Assembly (NCBI GenBank): GCA_017506865.1
Contig: JAFCMP010000036.1
Location: forward strand, 1-64,000
DNA length: 64,000 bases
From: Tribonema minus
Lineage: Eukaryota > Sar > Xanthophyceae > Tribonematales > Tribonemataceae
Direction: 5' to 3'
Shown: piece by piece, positions 43,464 to 56,200 of the stretch
How positions within the stretch are numbered: position 1 is the stretch's first letter
Layout of the letters: every line of letters starts with the position of its first letter
Notes under the pieces: generated by a model
Told to the model about the DNA's origin: nothing
The model's input: only the letters and a program-made list of their open reading frames with translations
Databases searched by the model: none
Position numbers and translations under genes: made by a program

Positions 43464-46400
43464 ATGGTGAGCTTTGCAGTGCTGAAGTCATAGTGCAATG
43501 TTTTCTTGCTGCCTATGGATTCTGCTTGAATTTGCACAGCCGTCCTTGCAACCTCGCCTCTGGCGCCATCAGCGACCGCGCGCAACCCGCAGCTGGCGCT
43601 TTGCTTGCTCGATGGCAAGGAAACGTGTATCTTCACCCGCGGCATGACACAACACTAAAATCTGTGCATAATGCTATTGCAGTTATTGGTGGCTGCGCAG
43701 CAGCAGCCGTACCGGTGCTGCATCATTGCGCGTCAATGTATTCGTCTGTTGACGTCTTGTCTTCGCTGACACGCCTGCGACGCGTGGATGTGCGTGTCTG
43801 GATCACCGTCACTGCAGGTTGTCTTATCAGCAGCCATCACCACAAAAAATGGCAAGGTGCGCACATAGCTAGCTTGCCATACTGGCATTGGTGTGGTAGC
43901 TTATACCATGCATGTGCTGCGGTTGCTTGCATAAGCATGCAGACATTTTTCTGGTCGCCAAGGCTGTCCATCGTGCTGTGTATGCATTTGCAGTTGCATT
44001 TGCAACAAAAAGCTGCGGTTTGTTCCATTCTTTCACGTTTGCAAGATTTCTATCATATTCATGCGCGCCAATCGCCTGAGCAAGTCACTTGTGCCACCGG
44101 AACGCGCTGTGGGACCTTCTTGTAGGATGCGTTTTTGAAGCAGCAGCGCTCCGATGCATCAACGCACATGACGCATCATCCAGCGGAAAGCTTACGAAGA
44201 ACAGAGGTGGAGCTGTACTCACCGCCTCACGTGTCTCATTGCCAGCATTACGTTGTCTCGCCTTCGAGTGCTTGCGCCACGTCCATACCACACCTACATA
44301 CTGCTCAATCGAACGTACCTGCATGCCCCCACCACACCATTTACATCCCTCTGCAGGCTCTGCTCGCGCGGCAGTACGTGGACATGAGCCGCATCCGCAT
44401 CGAGGGGCTGCTCGCCGCGTTCCCGAAGCTCATGGGCACGGGCAACAAGCAACATACCTTCATTGAGACGGACAGCGTGCGCTACATCTACCAGCCGATG
44501 GAGACGCTCTTCCTGCTGCTCATCACCAACAAGGGCAGGTATGGTGCAGTGTTATGTATCTGCTGCTGCTGAGCTTTGCCGCGCCGTGTGCATGCCGCAG
44601 CTGCCGCTGCTGCGGCCGGCACTGCAGTGCATTACTGGCGTCTGAGATCGGCCGAGCAGCGGAGCCATTCCGCAGCAGCTGCGGCAGCATAGAGAATTGG
44701 GATGCGTTGCAGATGCAGCTGTGCCCGCAATGGCAAGCAGCAACACCCCGTCGTGTGCTGCCGCTGATGCATCGCCGTTTCTGCAACTGCTAACGTAGCA
44801 CCGCATGAACGCGCATCCCTTCGATCGCGGCAGCAGCCACGTTGCGCGTGCTGCCTGCGCGCATCCGCCGCGCTTCCGCCCACCCAGCAGCAGCGCGCGC
44901 CGCCGCCTCGCACGTTGCGGCGGCGCAGCGGCTGCAGCTGTGCGGCTCGCCGCTCGCAGCAGCCTCAGCCGCCCTTTTACGGTTCACTGACCACACGGTA
45001 TGACTCCCCCCCCTCCCCCCCTTGTGTGCGCGCGCAGCAACATTGTGGAGGACTTGGAGACGCTGCGCATGCTGTCCAAGGTGGTGCCGGACGTCGCGGG
45101 CGGCGTCGCGGAGGACAAGGTCGCGGCGCGCTGCTTCGAGCTCGTGTTCGCATTCGACGAGGTGCTGACGGCGGGCGGCATGCGCGAGACCATCGCGCTG
45201 CCGCAGGTCAAGGTCAACCTCGAGATGGACTCGCACGAGGAGCGACTCCACAACATGATACAGGTGAGGCAGGCGCGCAGCGCGCGGTGCGCTGCGGCGC
45301 TTCAGTGCGCACTGTTCATTCTTTGAGCGCCTGCACAACATGATACAGCACGATGTGCGCCGTCGACCGCGCGCGGAGCGCCCCCGCGCCATGATACAGG
45401 CAAGGGGAGCGGCGCAGCGCGGTGAACTGCGTCGATGTACTGCGCGTCGCATCCTGCCTTGCGCCAGTTTCGCAGGCAGTGCCGCGCCTCCACCGCGCAT
45501 GACGTGGCGACTGACGCCACACCAGCAGCACTTCAGTGTTACCCACACACCAGTGGCACGCATTGCCCCCCCCCCCCCCCCCTTCTAAACTGGCTCTCTG
45601 AAATTCGCTCTCTGCAGGAGTCGAAGCGGGAAGCCGCGCGCGACGAGGCGGCGCGCAAGGCGCAGGAGATGCGCCAGCGGCAGAAGGCGCTGCAGGCGGC
45701 GGGCGGCAGCGCCATGGCCGGCATGGGCGGCGGCGGCGGCATGGCGGGGTACGGCAGCGGCGACATGAGCAGCATGGCAGGGGGTGAGCGCTGCTGCCTA
45801 ATGACTTTGAAGTCTCGCTGTACACGAGCTGTTGGCGGCGAGCGGCGATTGCGGGGGTATCCGCGCTGCGTGTGTGTGTGTCGCTGTTTTCTTGTTTATA
45901 TACGTTGCGGTGAGGTCGAAGCGTGCTGCGGCGGCAGCGCGGCGCTCAGGCGGCGGCAGCAGACGCGTGTGGCAGCGGCATGGGGTGCGGCAGCCGCGGC
46001 ACGCTTGTGGCACACGGCAGCGGTCGAGCGCTGGTGCTTGACGCTGCTTTGGAAATACTTGCTGCGTGAGCGGGTGCATGCGAGCTGCTAACGTGTGCGC
46101 GCACGCTGCGGATCGACAAACCGCTGCAGCGCGACGTGACGATCACGGGCGGCGGCGGCGGTGCGGCCGCTTGCTCATGCGCAGCAGGGGGCCCCTGAGC
46201 GCAGCCGACAGGCCGTGTGCAACTAACTGCCGCTGACAGTCGCATTGCGTTGAGGCCGGGGGGCCACGCGCAGCAGCGGCACACGTGCACTGCGCCGCGC
46301 AGCAGCAGCGCCGTAGTGCTGGTGGCAGGGCGGCGGTGCGGCAGCAGCGCACGAGCGGCGCAGCGCATGCCGCAGCTCGACACTGGCCAGCGCTGCGTCA

Positions 46401-49273
46401 GGTTTTCTGTGCTATCACATGTAAACGCCGCTATCGCTTCGTGGGCGCGGATGCCGAGCGCAGCTTGCTGATGTGGGTACGTATAGTCGGTAAGTCGCAG
46501 CTGTAGCCCAGTCAAAAACCTCTGGATGGAATATACATACATGCTGACGCTGGCGACTAACATCAAGCGCCATCACACGCACCCTGCGCGCGGCGCAGGC
46601 GGCTCATACGGCGGCATGGGCAGCGGCGGCGGCGGCGGCGGCGGCGCGGCGGACCCCTACGGCTACGGCACGCGCACGGCAGCGCCGGCGGCGCCCGCGG
46701 TCCCCGCCGCCGCCGCTGCGCCATCGCGCGCGACCAAGGGCATGAAGCTGGGCCTCGGCGGCGGCACTGCCAAGGGGCGTAACGCCATGCTGGACTCGCT
46801 GATGGCGGAGGAGAAGCTGGCGCCGGTGCCGGCGGCGGCGGCGGGCGGCGCGCCGGCGGTGCTGCCGGAGGTGACGGCGGCGGCGACGGCGGCGGCGGTG
46901 TACCCCGTGAGCCTGGTGATGGAGGAGAAGCTCAGGTGCGCATGGCCAGCTAACATGGGGTGGGAGGGGGGGGGGATCTTTGTGTCGGCGGGGGGTTCAG
47001 CTGTGATATGGGACCAGCCTGAGCTGCGCCAGCTCACCGCTCGCCCGTACGTCGAGGCTCGTCGCGCTGAGGCTGTCAGGGATGAACCTGCAATCCCCGC
47101 GCGGAGCAACACCATGCCAGTGCTCAGTCGCCACTACCGTCAAATAGCGTTTACCTCCTCTGCGCGTTTTGCAGCACTGGGTCTCGGCCAAGCAACGTCC
47201 GCATGCGTTCGGGTGGCGCAGCAGCCTAACTTGCACTGCGCGTTCAGCGCCAACTTTCACCTTCCTGCCAGTACGCCAGCTCTCAACAGCGTCGCAACAA
47301 CCAATTGCCGAGGCGTGCGTGACATGCCTGACCCCCCCCCCCGCCCCCCGCCGCCTGCCGCCGCAGCGCGCACCTGACGCGCGAGGGCACGCTGGAGCAG
47401 CTGGAGGTCAAGGGCACGCTGTCGCTGACGGCCAACGACGAGGGCGCGTCGCGCTGCAAGATCGTGCTCGCGGCGGGCGGCCCCGTGCCGGCGGGGCTCG
47501 CGTTCCAGACGCACCCCAAGGTCAACCGCGCGCTGTACGACGCGTCGCGCGCGCTCGCGCTGAAGGACGCCGGCAAGGTGAGCGCGCGGCAGCGGGAAAA
47601 AAAATCACTGACGCCCCATGACGTAGAAGCGCTGGGGACACAAGCGCGGCTACCTCCGTATTGAGAGGCAGTGCTTATTGCATCAGCGCAGCGCACCCGC
47701 TTGTGCTGCGGACTTCTTGGCGCTCCCGCTGTACGATGCGTCGCGCGCGCTCGCGCTCGGGGACGCCGGCAAGGTGAGCTCGCAGCAGCGGCGGCGGCAG
47801 CAGCAGCAGCGGCGACGGCGGCGGCGCGCGTCGATGCCCGCCCCTGCTCGTGTACATCTTGCTGCTTGGTCAGGGTGCTCGTCCCGTCTCCGCGCAGTGT
47901 CATGCCTGAGTCACAGCGATGTAGGCGTAACGATGCACATGGGCAGGTGGTCCCAGTGCTCTTGCGCAATCACACTTGTACAAGTCATTCTGACGGCGCT
48001 GCTGGCGCGGCCGGCAGAGTGGGCGATCGCGCGAGCGACCACACGCAGCACCAACGCCGCCGCCGGACCCCATCATCTGGCTTGCACGCAAACAAACATC
48101 GCGGCACTGTCGAACGGCGCCAAATGCGAGAAGCGCCTGCCCCCCCTCCCCCTCAACCCCCTGCCGCAGGGCTTCCCCGTGGGCCGCCCCGTCGGCGTGC
48201 TGCGGTGGTCGCTCGCGACGTCGGATGAGGCAGCGGCGCCGCTCACCGTCAACTGCTGGCCGGAGGACGAGGGCAACGGCAGCGTCGCCGTGAGCCTCGA
48301 GTACGCGCTAGGGCGCGGCGCGCGCGAGCTGCACGACGTCGTCATCAGCGTGCCGCTCGGCGGCGCGGCAGCGCCGCCGCGCGTGACGAGCGCGGACGGC
48401 GGCGCGTACCGGCACGACGCCGCCGCGGGCGCGCTCGTCTGGCGGCTGGAGCTCATCGACAATGTGAGCGAGTGCCTCAAAGACTCGAAGGAGTACGTGC
48501 GGGGGGGGCAGGGGGGGGGGGGGGTCTTGCGTCCGCGGAGCTCGTCGACAAGGTGACTGATTGTCGAGGAGTGCGTGGAGGGGGGGGGGGGGGGGGTTGG
48601 CCTGATGGGCCATGCCGTACAGCGGGCGCGTGCGGTGTGCGTAGCGTGTACTGCTCGGGGGGGCTGTATGACTGTGTGGGGTCGTTGTTTGCTTAATGAG
48701 CTGAGCGCTGTCGCACCGGGGCTTCTGCGGCGCGCGGCTGCAGGGCATCAGGGAGGGGTGGCGGCGCGGCGCAGGCGGCGCTGAACGGTGCCCTCATGCA
48801 ATGAGCTGGCGCAGCCGACAGAGGCGTGCCAATGAGGTGATGATGTCAGGGCGCTTGAAGTACCCGCGCCTCGACCCTCACTCGCCAGGTCGCTGCTGTG
48901 TTGCTGTTGCGCGTTCGGCCTTCCAACTGGCTGCTGCTCTATCATGGCCCCAGATATAGCACACCTCGGGCTGCTGGTAGCTTCTGTTTCAGCGATCACT
49001 TCGGGTCAACATGTTCCTGACTTCCCCCCCCCCCCCCCCCTCATTGTCTCTGCCCCCCGTTGATTCGCCTCGCAGTCAAACGCGTCGGGCAGCCTGGAAT
49101 TCACGGTCCAGAGCCGCGATACGGAGGGCTTCTTCCCGATACAGATGCAGTTCACCAGCAGCCTGCTGTACGCGCAGTTGCAAGTAGGCGGCGTCGTGTC
49201 CATCGACGCCGAGGCGCCCATCCCCTTTGGCATGGTGTCGAGCCTCACCACGGAGAGCTACGTGTGTGGGTAG
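43464..49273 (+). CDS. ARCN1: Coatomer subunit delta (delta-COP)
   Basis: Exons: 43464-43466 (ATG only), 43818-43856, 44357-44538, 45038-45263, 45618-45783, 46599-46935, 47367-47577, 48170-48463, 49076-49273; all phases agree, 551 residues (human ARCN1 is 511). The longin-like N-terminus reads [19 protein letters not shown] and [18 protein letters not shown], as in all delta-COPs. A charged helix follows ([20 protein letters not shown]). A Gly/Ala-rich linker with [12 protein letters not shown] comes next. The C-terminal mu-homology domain begins [20 protein letters not shown] and ends with [20 protein letters not shown] and [20 protein letters not shown]. Role: COPI coat, Golgi-to-ER retrieval. 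The start codon ends exactly at the first donor (atg|gtgagc); a longer 5' exon is non-coding. Confidence 0.93.
45225..45430 (+). repeat. Exon-edge echoes, donor of delta-COP exon 4
   Basis: The exon end cgactccacaacatgatacag|gtgag (donor 45263/45264) is echoed at 45330-45348 (cgcctgcacaacatgatacag) and, shorter, at 45389-45404 (cgccatgatacaggcaagg). The following ggcgcagcgcg intron text also recurs. Confidence 0.8.
47525..47795 (+). repeat. Exon-edge echo, donor of delta-COP exon 7
   Basis: The exon end cgctgtacgacgcgtcgcgc..ggacgccggcaag|gtgagc (donor 47577/47578) is repeated at about 47728-47790 with gat for gac, ctcggg for ctgaag, and the same gtgagc donor and cagcagcgg context. Confidence 0.9.
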
Positions 49274-52200
49274 ATGCCGCGCGGCGCGGCGGCGGCGGCA
49301 GCGGTGGCGGCTGCTGCTGTGGCAGTGCTCTGTGTCTTACACCATGCGCCCGTTACAGCACATGGTCGTCAATGTTGGTGGCACTGGACGGCGCAGCAGC
49401 AGTCGCCGCAGCCACTGCCGCCAGCGTTGCCTAATGGTAGTGTCTCCCCCCTCCCCTTGCCCCCCCTGTTGGCCTCTCTGTCATGTGAGGCTGCGCGCGC
49501 AGCAGGTGTTTCCTGCAAAGCGCTGCCTCCGGTGATGCGTGCCCGCAATTGAAGTAATCAACACACGTTTTGACTGTCTTTGGCTCTGTGCTTGTCTATA
49601 TGCCATGGTCTTTTGTGAGCGTAAGTTCTTGAAGGTTCTCCTGTGGTCTTTACTCACCGCCGAAGTTGCCCCTCACACGCCTGCATCTGCAACATGACAG
49701 GGTCTTCAGAGATGTACAAGTGGTGCACATGCACCGTAAGCGCAGCACTGCATCGCCGTGAGAACCATCTGAGCACAGCACCGTCAGCATGTGCATTCTC
49801 GGGTTTTCCAGAGACACGCCAACAAAAGCAGTCACACATATCTTGTGTCAATGGTGCATAGGGTCAACACAGCTGCAGCTGTGCTCACGAAGGACAGGCT
49901 CAGCGCAAGCACAGCTCAGGTCGAAGTTGAACTAAACGATGCTGATTTGCATGTCTTTTTTCCTTTGCAGTTCAGGGAGACAGTGATTGCAGCAGCCGCG
50001 TGCTTTGTAGGTAGTGGGGCTGGGTGGTGTGGTCGCGTGTGTTTGCGAGTTCTTCCCCCCCCTTTGCAGGTCACGCCAAGGCAGCAGCCGCAGTGTGTGG
50101 CAACGCAATCAACGATACATGAAGAATCAATATACCCGTCGACACCACTTTGACTGTAAGAATCTACTTCAAGAGTATGAGAGAGCATCAACAACGCGCT
50201 TACCCTCAGTTCTTGTCCTCGTCGTGCAGTTGGCATGATAGCGGCTCACGGCGCAGCGCTCAGAGACAGGGTTGAAGTTATGGCTATGCAGGGTTATCGC
50301 ATTGGTCAGGGTTAGGGGTCCTGCGTGTGCGACTGTGCGACGCGCCCACCTCCAGAGTCGCTGTTGGAAGCCGCATGCGCTCGCATCGGACAGCTCCGTG
50401 ACCATGAGGCTTGAGTGTTACAAAACTTTGGCGCGTCACATCAACTTGCTGCCGCTTTTGAATTTGTCCAGTAGTGCAGTCACCAGGTGAACTTGATTCA
50501 TGTCACGCTGTAGCCCGGGTCGGGGGGACCTGTTGACTGTTCACGTGCTTTGAGGTTGTTTGCTGTCACAGCAAACCAATGCTGTGCCATCACACAATGA
50601 TGGCCATTTGAACTTCGAATTTCATCTAGCTGCGCGCCCCAGTGCTCACTGCGCAATATTACAAGTTAGGCTGTTTCGCACCATATGGTAGACTAGGCAA
50701 TGATGGCAATGGGCAGAAGTGCAGCGCTTCGTGGTTTTAGAGTTGAACTCTTATGTAAACCTCTAGCTGACATGCATCGTGCAGATTGGCAAGGAGCACC
50801 TCAACCGCCCGCTCGGCTTTGAATGCGTTGTCATCTGAGCTTGAAAGCACAGCCTGTAAAGGCGGCGCGCACCTAGTCAGCAGACACAAACTCTGCCTAT
50901 TATAAATAAATGTAGCTCCATGCTGACGATCGCCCCGCCATGAAGATCAGCTCCTGAGCTGTGTGAAAAGAGAGTAGTAGGTTCGGTTGAGTGCAACTTC
51001 CCAACCGCATGCCGCGGCGTCATGACTTGACCACGGCGTGCCTAGTGCCCACTTCAGTTGGCGACAGATCCCGAAGTTGAACATGTGGGTCTTCGTGCCC
51101 GTTGCTGCAGGATTAAGGTGTCTTAGTGGCGAAGCTGGAGGCCATGTGACCTTACCGCCGGTTGATCACGGCTTTCGCGTATATGATGCACGTGAGCGCC
51201 TAGGAGGAGGGTAAAAGTGTGTGGAGACGCATCACGCTGCAAAGCTTTGTTATCCTCTACCATCGAACCACTTTTGTGGTCCAATTGGGGAGTTGGCCAG
51301 TTCTAAACGAAAAGTTCCGCGTTCGAGTGCGGCCTGGGTCTTTCGACTACCCTCACGCGACTTAGTAGATTGGAACTGATAGACCACTTTCTCTTTTGCT
51401 CCCCAACAATATTCATGTATGCTTTTCGTTTTGCTCCCCAACAATGTGTGATGTCATGTTTACCTACAGACAGAGTCAACCGTGATGTGCTCAAGGATCT
51501 TACTTCTGCAAAGATTTCATAGACTCTTCACATCTGATGTGCATCAACCACAACATCCGCATTGATTTCTAGACTACAGTAGGATAGCAATCTATACCTT
51601 CAGAGAGGTCCTTCACGTAAACTGTAGGGGATCACAGTGTCTGCCGTCACGTAATATGGTTGTGCAGCCGGCCTGCTTGTACAGTCGGTACTCCACAACT
51701 GCGCTGTCAGCAGTGCGTCGTCCCACCGGGCCCCACCAATGATGAATCGTCAGAGCACTGCAACACTCTGTACAGCCGCCTGCCTACAGAACATTTTGCA
51801 CTGAGCATTGGGGAACAAGACTCAAGGCTGTGTGTACAACAAACATGCACTTCCATCGCAGGCGCAAGATCCCCCATTTGAGCACAAAGCAGCTCCGCTG
51901 CATGCCGCCATGTGACCAACTCAGTTGAAAGCGTCAAGTACTTCAAGTATAAAATGGCAAGACAGCAGCAACGTTGCCGAATGCTTGAAATCAATGGCAT
52001 GCATGTAGGTATAGCAATGTGCTGGTGGTATTACGTGCAAGCAGAGGAAAGCTGTGGGCACACATGGCAGGGAGGCTTGCTGCGCACTTGATGGCAAGCA
52101 GTCGTCTATGCGACGGCATTTAGTGCCATTGCGTGAGCGTGGCTGTGTGTTGTTCAAGTATGTGGCACGCGCCGAGGCATGCCTCAGCAAGTGGCACTTC

Positions 52201-53230
52201 AAGGGGGGGGGGGCGGGGGGGTATGTGAGTGCCAAGGCGCTCATCCCATGAACATGCCACGGTGGGCTGCAGATGCCTGTTGTGACCTGCGTACAACAGC
52301 CGCATGCGCTGTTGCACCGCAGTCTTTAGGAGCGAACGCTGCGCACGAGCGCTGTGAAACCTGGCGACGCAAAAGGATACATCGAGCTCGCTCTACGACG
52401 GGGATGTACGGAGCGGGGGCGGCGCATGCACCGGACGCGCCTGAAGGCGTCTGTCTCTGTCAGGGGCGGTGGTCGCAGTTGCTACAGCAGCGCACGATCA
52501 TCTAAAGTCGCCCTGCACCTGCGCACGCGCGCCACGCGCTGCGGTTGGCGAGAGGGGCACACAGAGCCCCCCCCCCCCCCCCCCTTGCCTCTGCCCCAAC
52601 CCCTCCCTTCCCCTGCTGCAGGCACTGGCGCTGCCTCGAGGAGCGTCCATGGCAACAGATGGGCGTGCATCGCACGAGCCGTTCCCTGGCGCAGAAGTGG
52701 AGCGTTTGCGCTCTCCCACTGTGCATGCGGGGCGAGCAGTGCCTGCCATCCGCTCCCGATGGACAGGTCGAAACAACAGGGTCTGGCCTACCAAGACGCG
52801 CCACCTGCGATTTCCCGCAAGAGCTGCAGGCGCTGCCCCCCCCCCCCCCCCCCCCCTTGTGCCAGCATCTGCTTACACCGAGAACGCTTGCTCTCGCAAC
52901 CAGGCCGTGCAGACCAACTCGCTGTTCAAGCGGGGCAGGGCAGTGGCTCTTGCAGTTTGCGTCAACTTCCTGTGAGAGCCCGCGCAGCCTCCCCCCATCG
53001 CCTCCCCCCAACCCCCCGCAAGCCTGGCGATGGGTAACAAGAACCAAGAACTGGGGTGCACATAGCTGCAGGCCATCACTGATGCACATCAGCCCTGTTT
53101 GCCAGTACTGCCCACTGCAATTGGGACCGCCGCCGCCGCTGCAGCCGCCGCCGCCGCGTCGCCGCCGCCGCGTCGCCGCCGCCGCGCCGCCGTCGCCGCT
53201 GCCAGTGCCGCCGCCGCCTCTGCTGCCGAC
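49274..53230. other. Convergent spacer, delta-COP / listerin
   Basis: About 4 kb between two gene ends, with lower GC at 50640-51960. Contents I can point to: possible small-gene exons (49694-50838); a perfect accac-tttt-gtggt hairpin at 51267-51280; a direct repeat of ttttgctccccaacaat at about 51393 and 51431; interstitial gggttaggg near 50307; and C runs at 52569 and 52838. I recognise no RNA gene or transposon. Confidence 0.5.
49694..50838 (+). CDS. Possible small unrecognised gene (candidate exons only)
   Basis: Three phase-0 segments look exon-like. ATG at 49694-49735 encodes MTGSSEMYKWCTCT and ends at a strong donor (gtaagc). 49972-50007 encodes FRETVIAAAACF, between ttgcag and gtaggt. 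50785-50838 encodes IGKEHLNRPLGFECVVI and a stop, preceded by gtgcag, with the GC-rich third positions typical of real exons here. They would add to only 43 residues, so exons are probably missing or the grouping is wrong. No family recognised; the last segment is the most convincing. Confidence 0.25.
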
Positions 53231-56200
53231 TCAAGCCCACGTCTGCTGGCACAGCGGGCACTTGCTCTTGTGGCTTGTCTGGAACCACTTGTACAGGCAC
53301 GACGGGTGGAAGCGGTTGGAGCACGTGCGGCACGCGAGCGTCGGCAGCGCCATGTCACGCGGGTGCAGCGTGCTGTAGCAGATCACGCACGGCTCCATGC
53401 CCTCAAACTCCTGCGCGCGCAGCGGGGGGGGGGGGGGAGGGGGTCAGGCAATCCGGCACCGATCACCTGCATACCGGTCTATTGTGACTGACGGTCGGAC
53501 GAGGAAGGGGGGGGGGGGGGGGGGGGCAGCGGAAGGCTGGCATGCACAAGTATAAAGTAAGCGAGAAACAGTCACATGTGCCTTGCCGCATCGTGTGCTT
53601 ACACACTCTCTGCTGAGAACTTCAAGTCCTGTTTCTGACATGCGCCCACAAGAGTGCCTCCTCTGCAGTGCGCGCCTCCGCACCCACGCAGTCCTTTCCC
53701 GAGCCCGGGAATTGAGCGCGCGGTGCGGAAGGCACTGCCTGCACGAGCTTTCTGCGCAGCTGCAGCGGCAGCGGTGCGGCATCCGCGGCGTGCGCAGCAG
53801 CCGGTGCATGGCGCGGCAGACCGCGCGACGGCGGCGTTGTGGTGACGCGCAGTGCAGCATGGCGCCACAGACAGGCAGACGAGCCAGGCTTGGCATCACT
53901 GCCGTCTGGCAGTTTAAAACAAGGTCTGGGAGATGCACCAGTTCAGCCTCCGCAGCAGAAGAGGGCATTGAACAGGGAAGCGAAGTGTGGCGGGGATCCG
54001 CCGAGCCATGGGTGCGCAAGTGGCGGTGCTGTAGTGCAGCAGACCCCGCGCTCCGCGACATTACACGAGGGCCAAACAACCAGTAGGGCTAGTCTCGTGG
54101 GCAGCGGCCACGGAGATGCTGAGCGATGTTGACGGTATCGTCCTCGCAGACCTGCCAACGGGGGTAAGGGGTAGAATTAGCATACTTGAAGTACCTCATG
54201 GAGAGTGCGTACCTTGTCCACGTTGCGCTTCCACAGCAGCACCGCGTCAAGCACGGAGCCGTCGCGCACGGACAGGAGCGTCACAATCTGAAGTACCCAG
54301 CGCCGCCACCGCGCCTCGCCGATGCCCAGCTGGCGCGCGCACGACACCTCCACCGCGCGCAGCGGGTAGCTCGGTGGCAGCCGTATCGTCATGCTCAGCT
54401 CGCTTTCGTCCTTCACGTACGTGGCCACCACCTGCGGTGTGTGGTGTGCGGCGGCACGAGGGGCGCGGCTGACGTGTCAGCGCGTTCGCTGCTGGGGTTT
54501 GGGGTGAGCGAGACTGGTGGGACGAGCGCTTGTGGGTCGCGTATTGGGGGGGGAAGACCGAGGTTAAGGACGTCGTTTGCGCAAGTGGCCACCACATGCA
54601 TTCGGGAGCTGGTTGCAATCTGATGCTGTATGCGACATAAGATGAGAGCGCGTTGCAGGAGTGCGAGTGAGAGCGCTCACACGGCACCTGCCATCGCGGC
54701 GAGTGCGTGTGGCTCAGTGCAAGCCACAGCGGCGTTGACCCTACCAGAATAACCACAGGATGACCGCGGGTGCGAGAGCGTGTGTGTGCTTGCGCTGATC
54801 GACAAGCGTCGCAGGCCAGGTGCCCTCATTACGAAGCACTTGTCTTCAAGTATAACTTCAACAACTGCAAACTGCAGCGAACATGCCTCGCGGCCCGCCT
54901 GCACTCCAGTTGTAGGGCTAAAGCCTTGGCTTTGCCCTTGCCAAGGCGGCGCACTCACGCACACCGGACCCCATGATCATACGCTGGAGTACACCAGTGA
55001 ACGGGCGATTGCTAACCCTAACCCTAACCTTGACCCCTGAACCTAACCCATTGCTGACCCTAAAGCGTTGCCGACAGCAGCTCATCGTAAGTGATCAGCA
55101 ATATGCCAGAGCTGTGTTGGCCCGTATACGGTCCCGCATCCGGCACAGATTGCCCGCCGCGTGGGGAGAGCATCAGAACTTCACCTATTTTCATGTACTT
55201 CAACTTGGGATATACTGAGCGTAGCTGCGCGCGTACCTCGCCGACCGCCTCGCTCGCGCGCACCGCAAGCCCCTCCGAGTCCCAGCGCCCCCCCGCGCGC
55301 GCCGACGACAGGTGCGCGATTTCCCTGGCGGGGGGGGCGCAGAGTACACGACAGCAGCACACAGATAAAGGCATGCTCATATGGCGCGCAACAGCGTACA
55401 AGGTGACGTCTCGGCGCGTATGAGCGGCAACGCGCTAACGCACATGTGGCGCGTTAGCGGCCGGGGCGCGCGCGCACATGGAGACAAGGTAAGTTTGAGC
55501 CGTGCTCATGAGCGTATCAGGTGAGGTGTGTGTGTACGCGCATGGGTGACTCTGCGATAACGCGCATAATGCGCATTGGCGGCGGCATCCGCGCGCGTCC
55601 GGAGGAGTGTGCCGGCACACGCCGCCGCTCGCATCAGCTGCACTTGCAAAAATCACGTGCTGAGGAAGGTGCATGTCCCAAGGGGGGGGGGGGGCATCAC
55701 TCGTCACAGCCTGTGAATTGCCGCAGAGCGAGAGGCTTTGCGGCGCAGCTGCGCGAAGTGTGCATTTTCTAACCCAACCCTGACGCAACTCTCCTAGCCC
55801 TAAACCTAACCCCATTCCGACTCTGTTCACATACAGAACATGCCCGGTACTCAGCATCACACGTCATGGAAGCGCGACAACGCACGCAAAAGCACTCGAG
55901 GCGCCGCGCAGCACTGCGGAGCGACTCCGCAGTCGGCCTGACGGCAACACCACTGCCATACACGCAGTCGGCAGCAGGCGCTGCTGCGCAGCACCGGCGG
56001 CATGCGCGCGCGCGCACCTCGCGATGATCGCCGGCGTGACGTGCCGCCTCGTGAAGTGCTCCACCCAGGCCTGCAGGCGCCGCGCGCACGCGTCCGTCCA
56101 CCACGCGCGCACCAGCGCGGGGAACGCCAGCACCGTGCGGAAGTACACGAGCGTCGCGAGGCGCGCCGTGCCGCCGCGCCCCGCCTCGCCGCCGCCGCCG

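Noticed and set aside
50900-51300. SRP RNA, RNase P or U3 snoRNA in the low-GC spacer
   Set aside because: I could not find the conserved core motifs of any of these.
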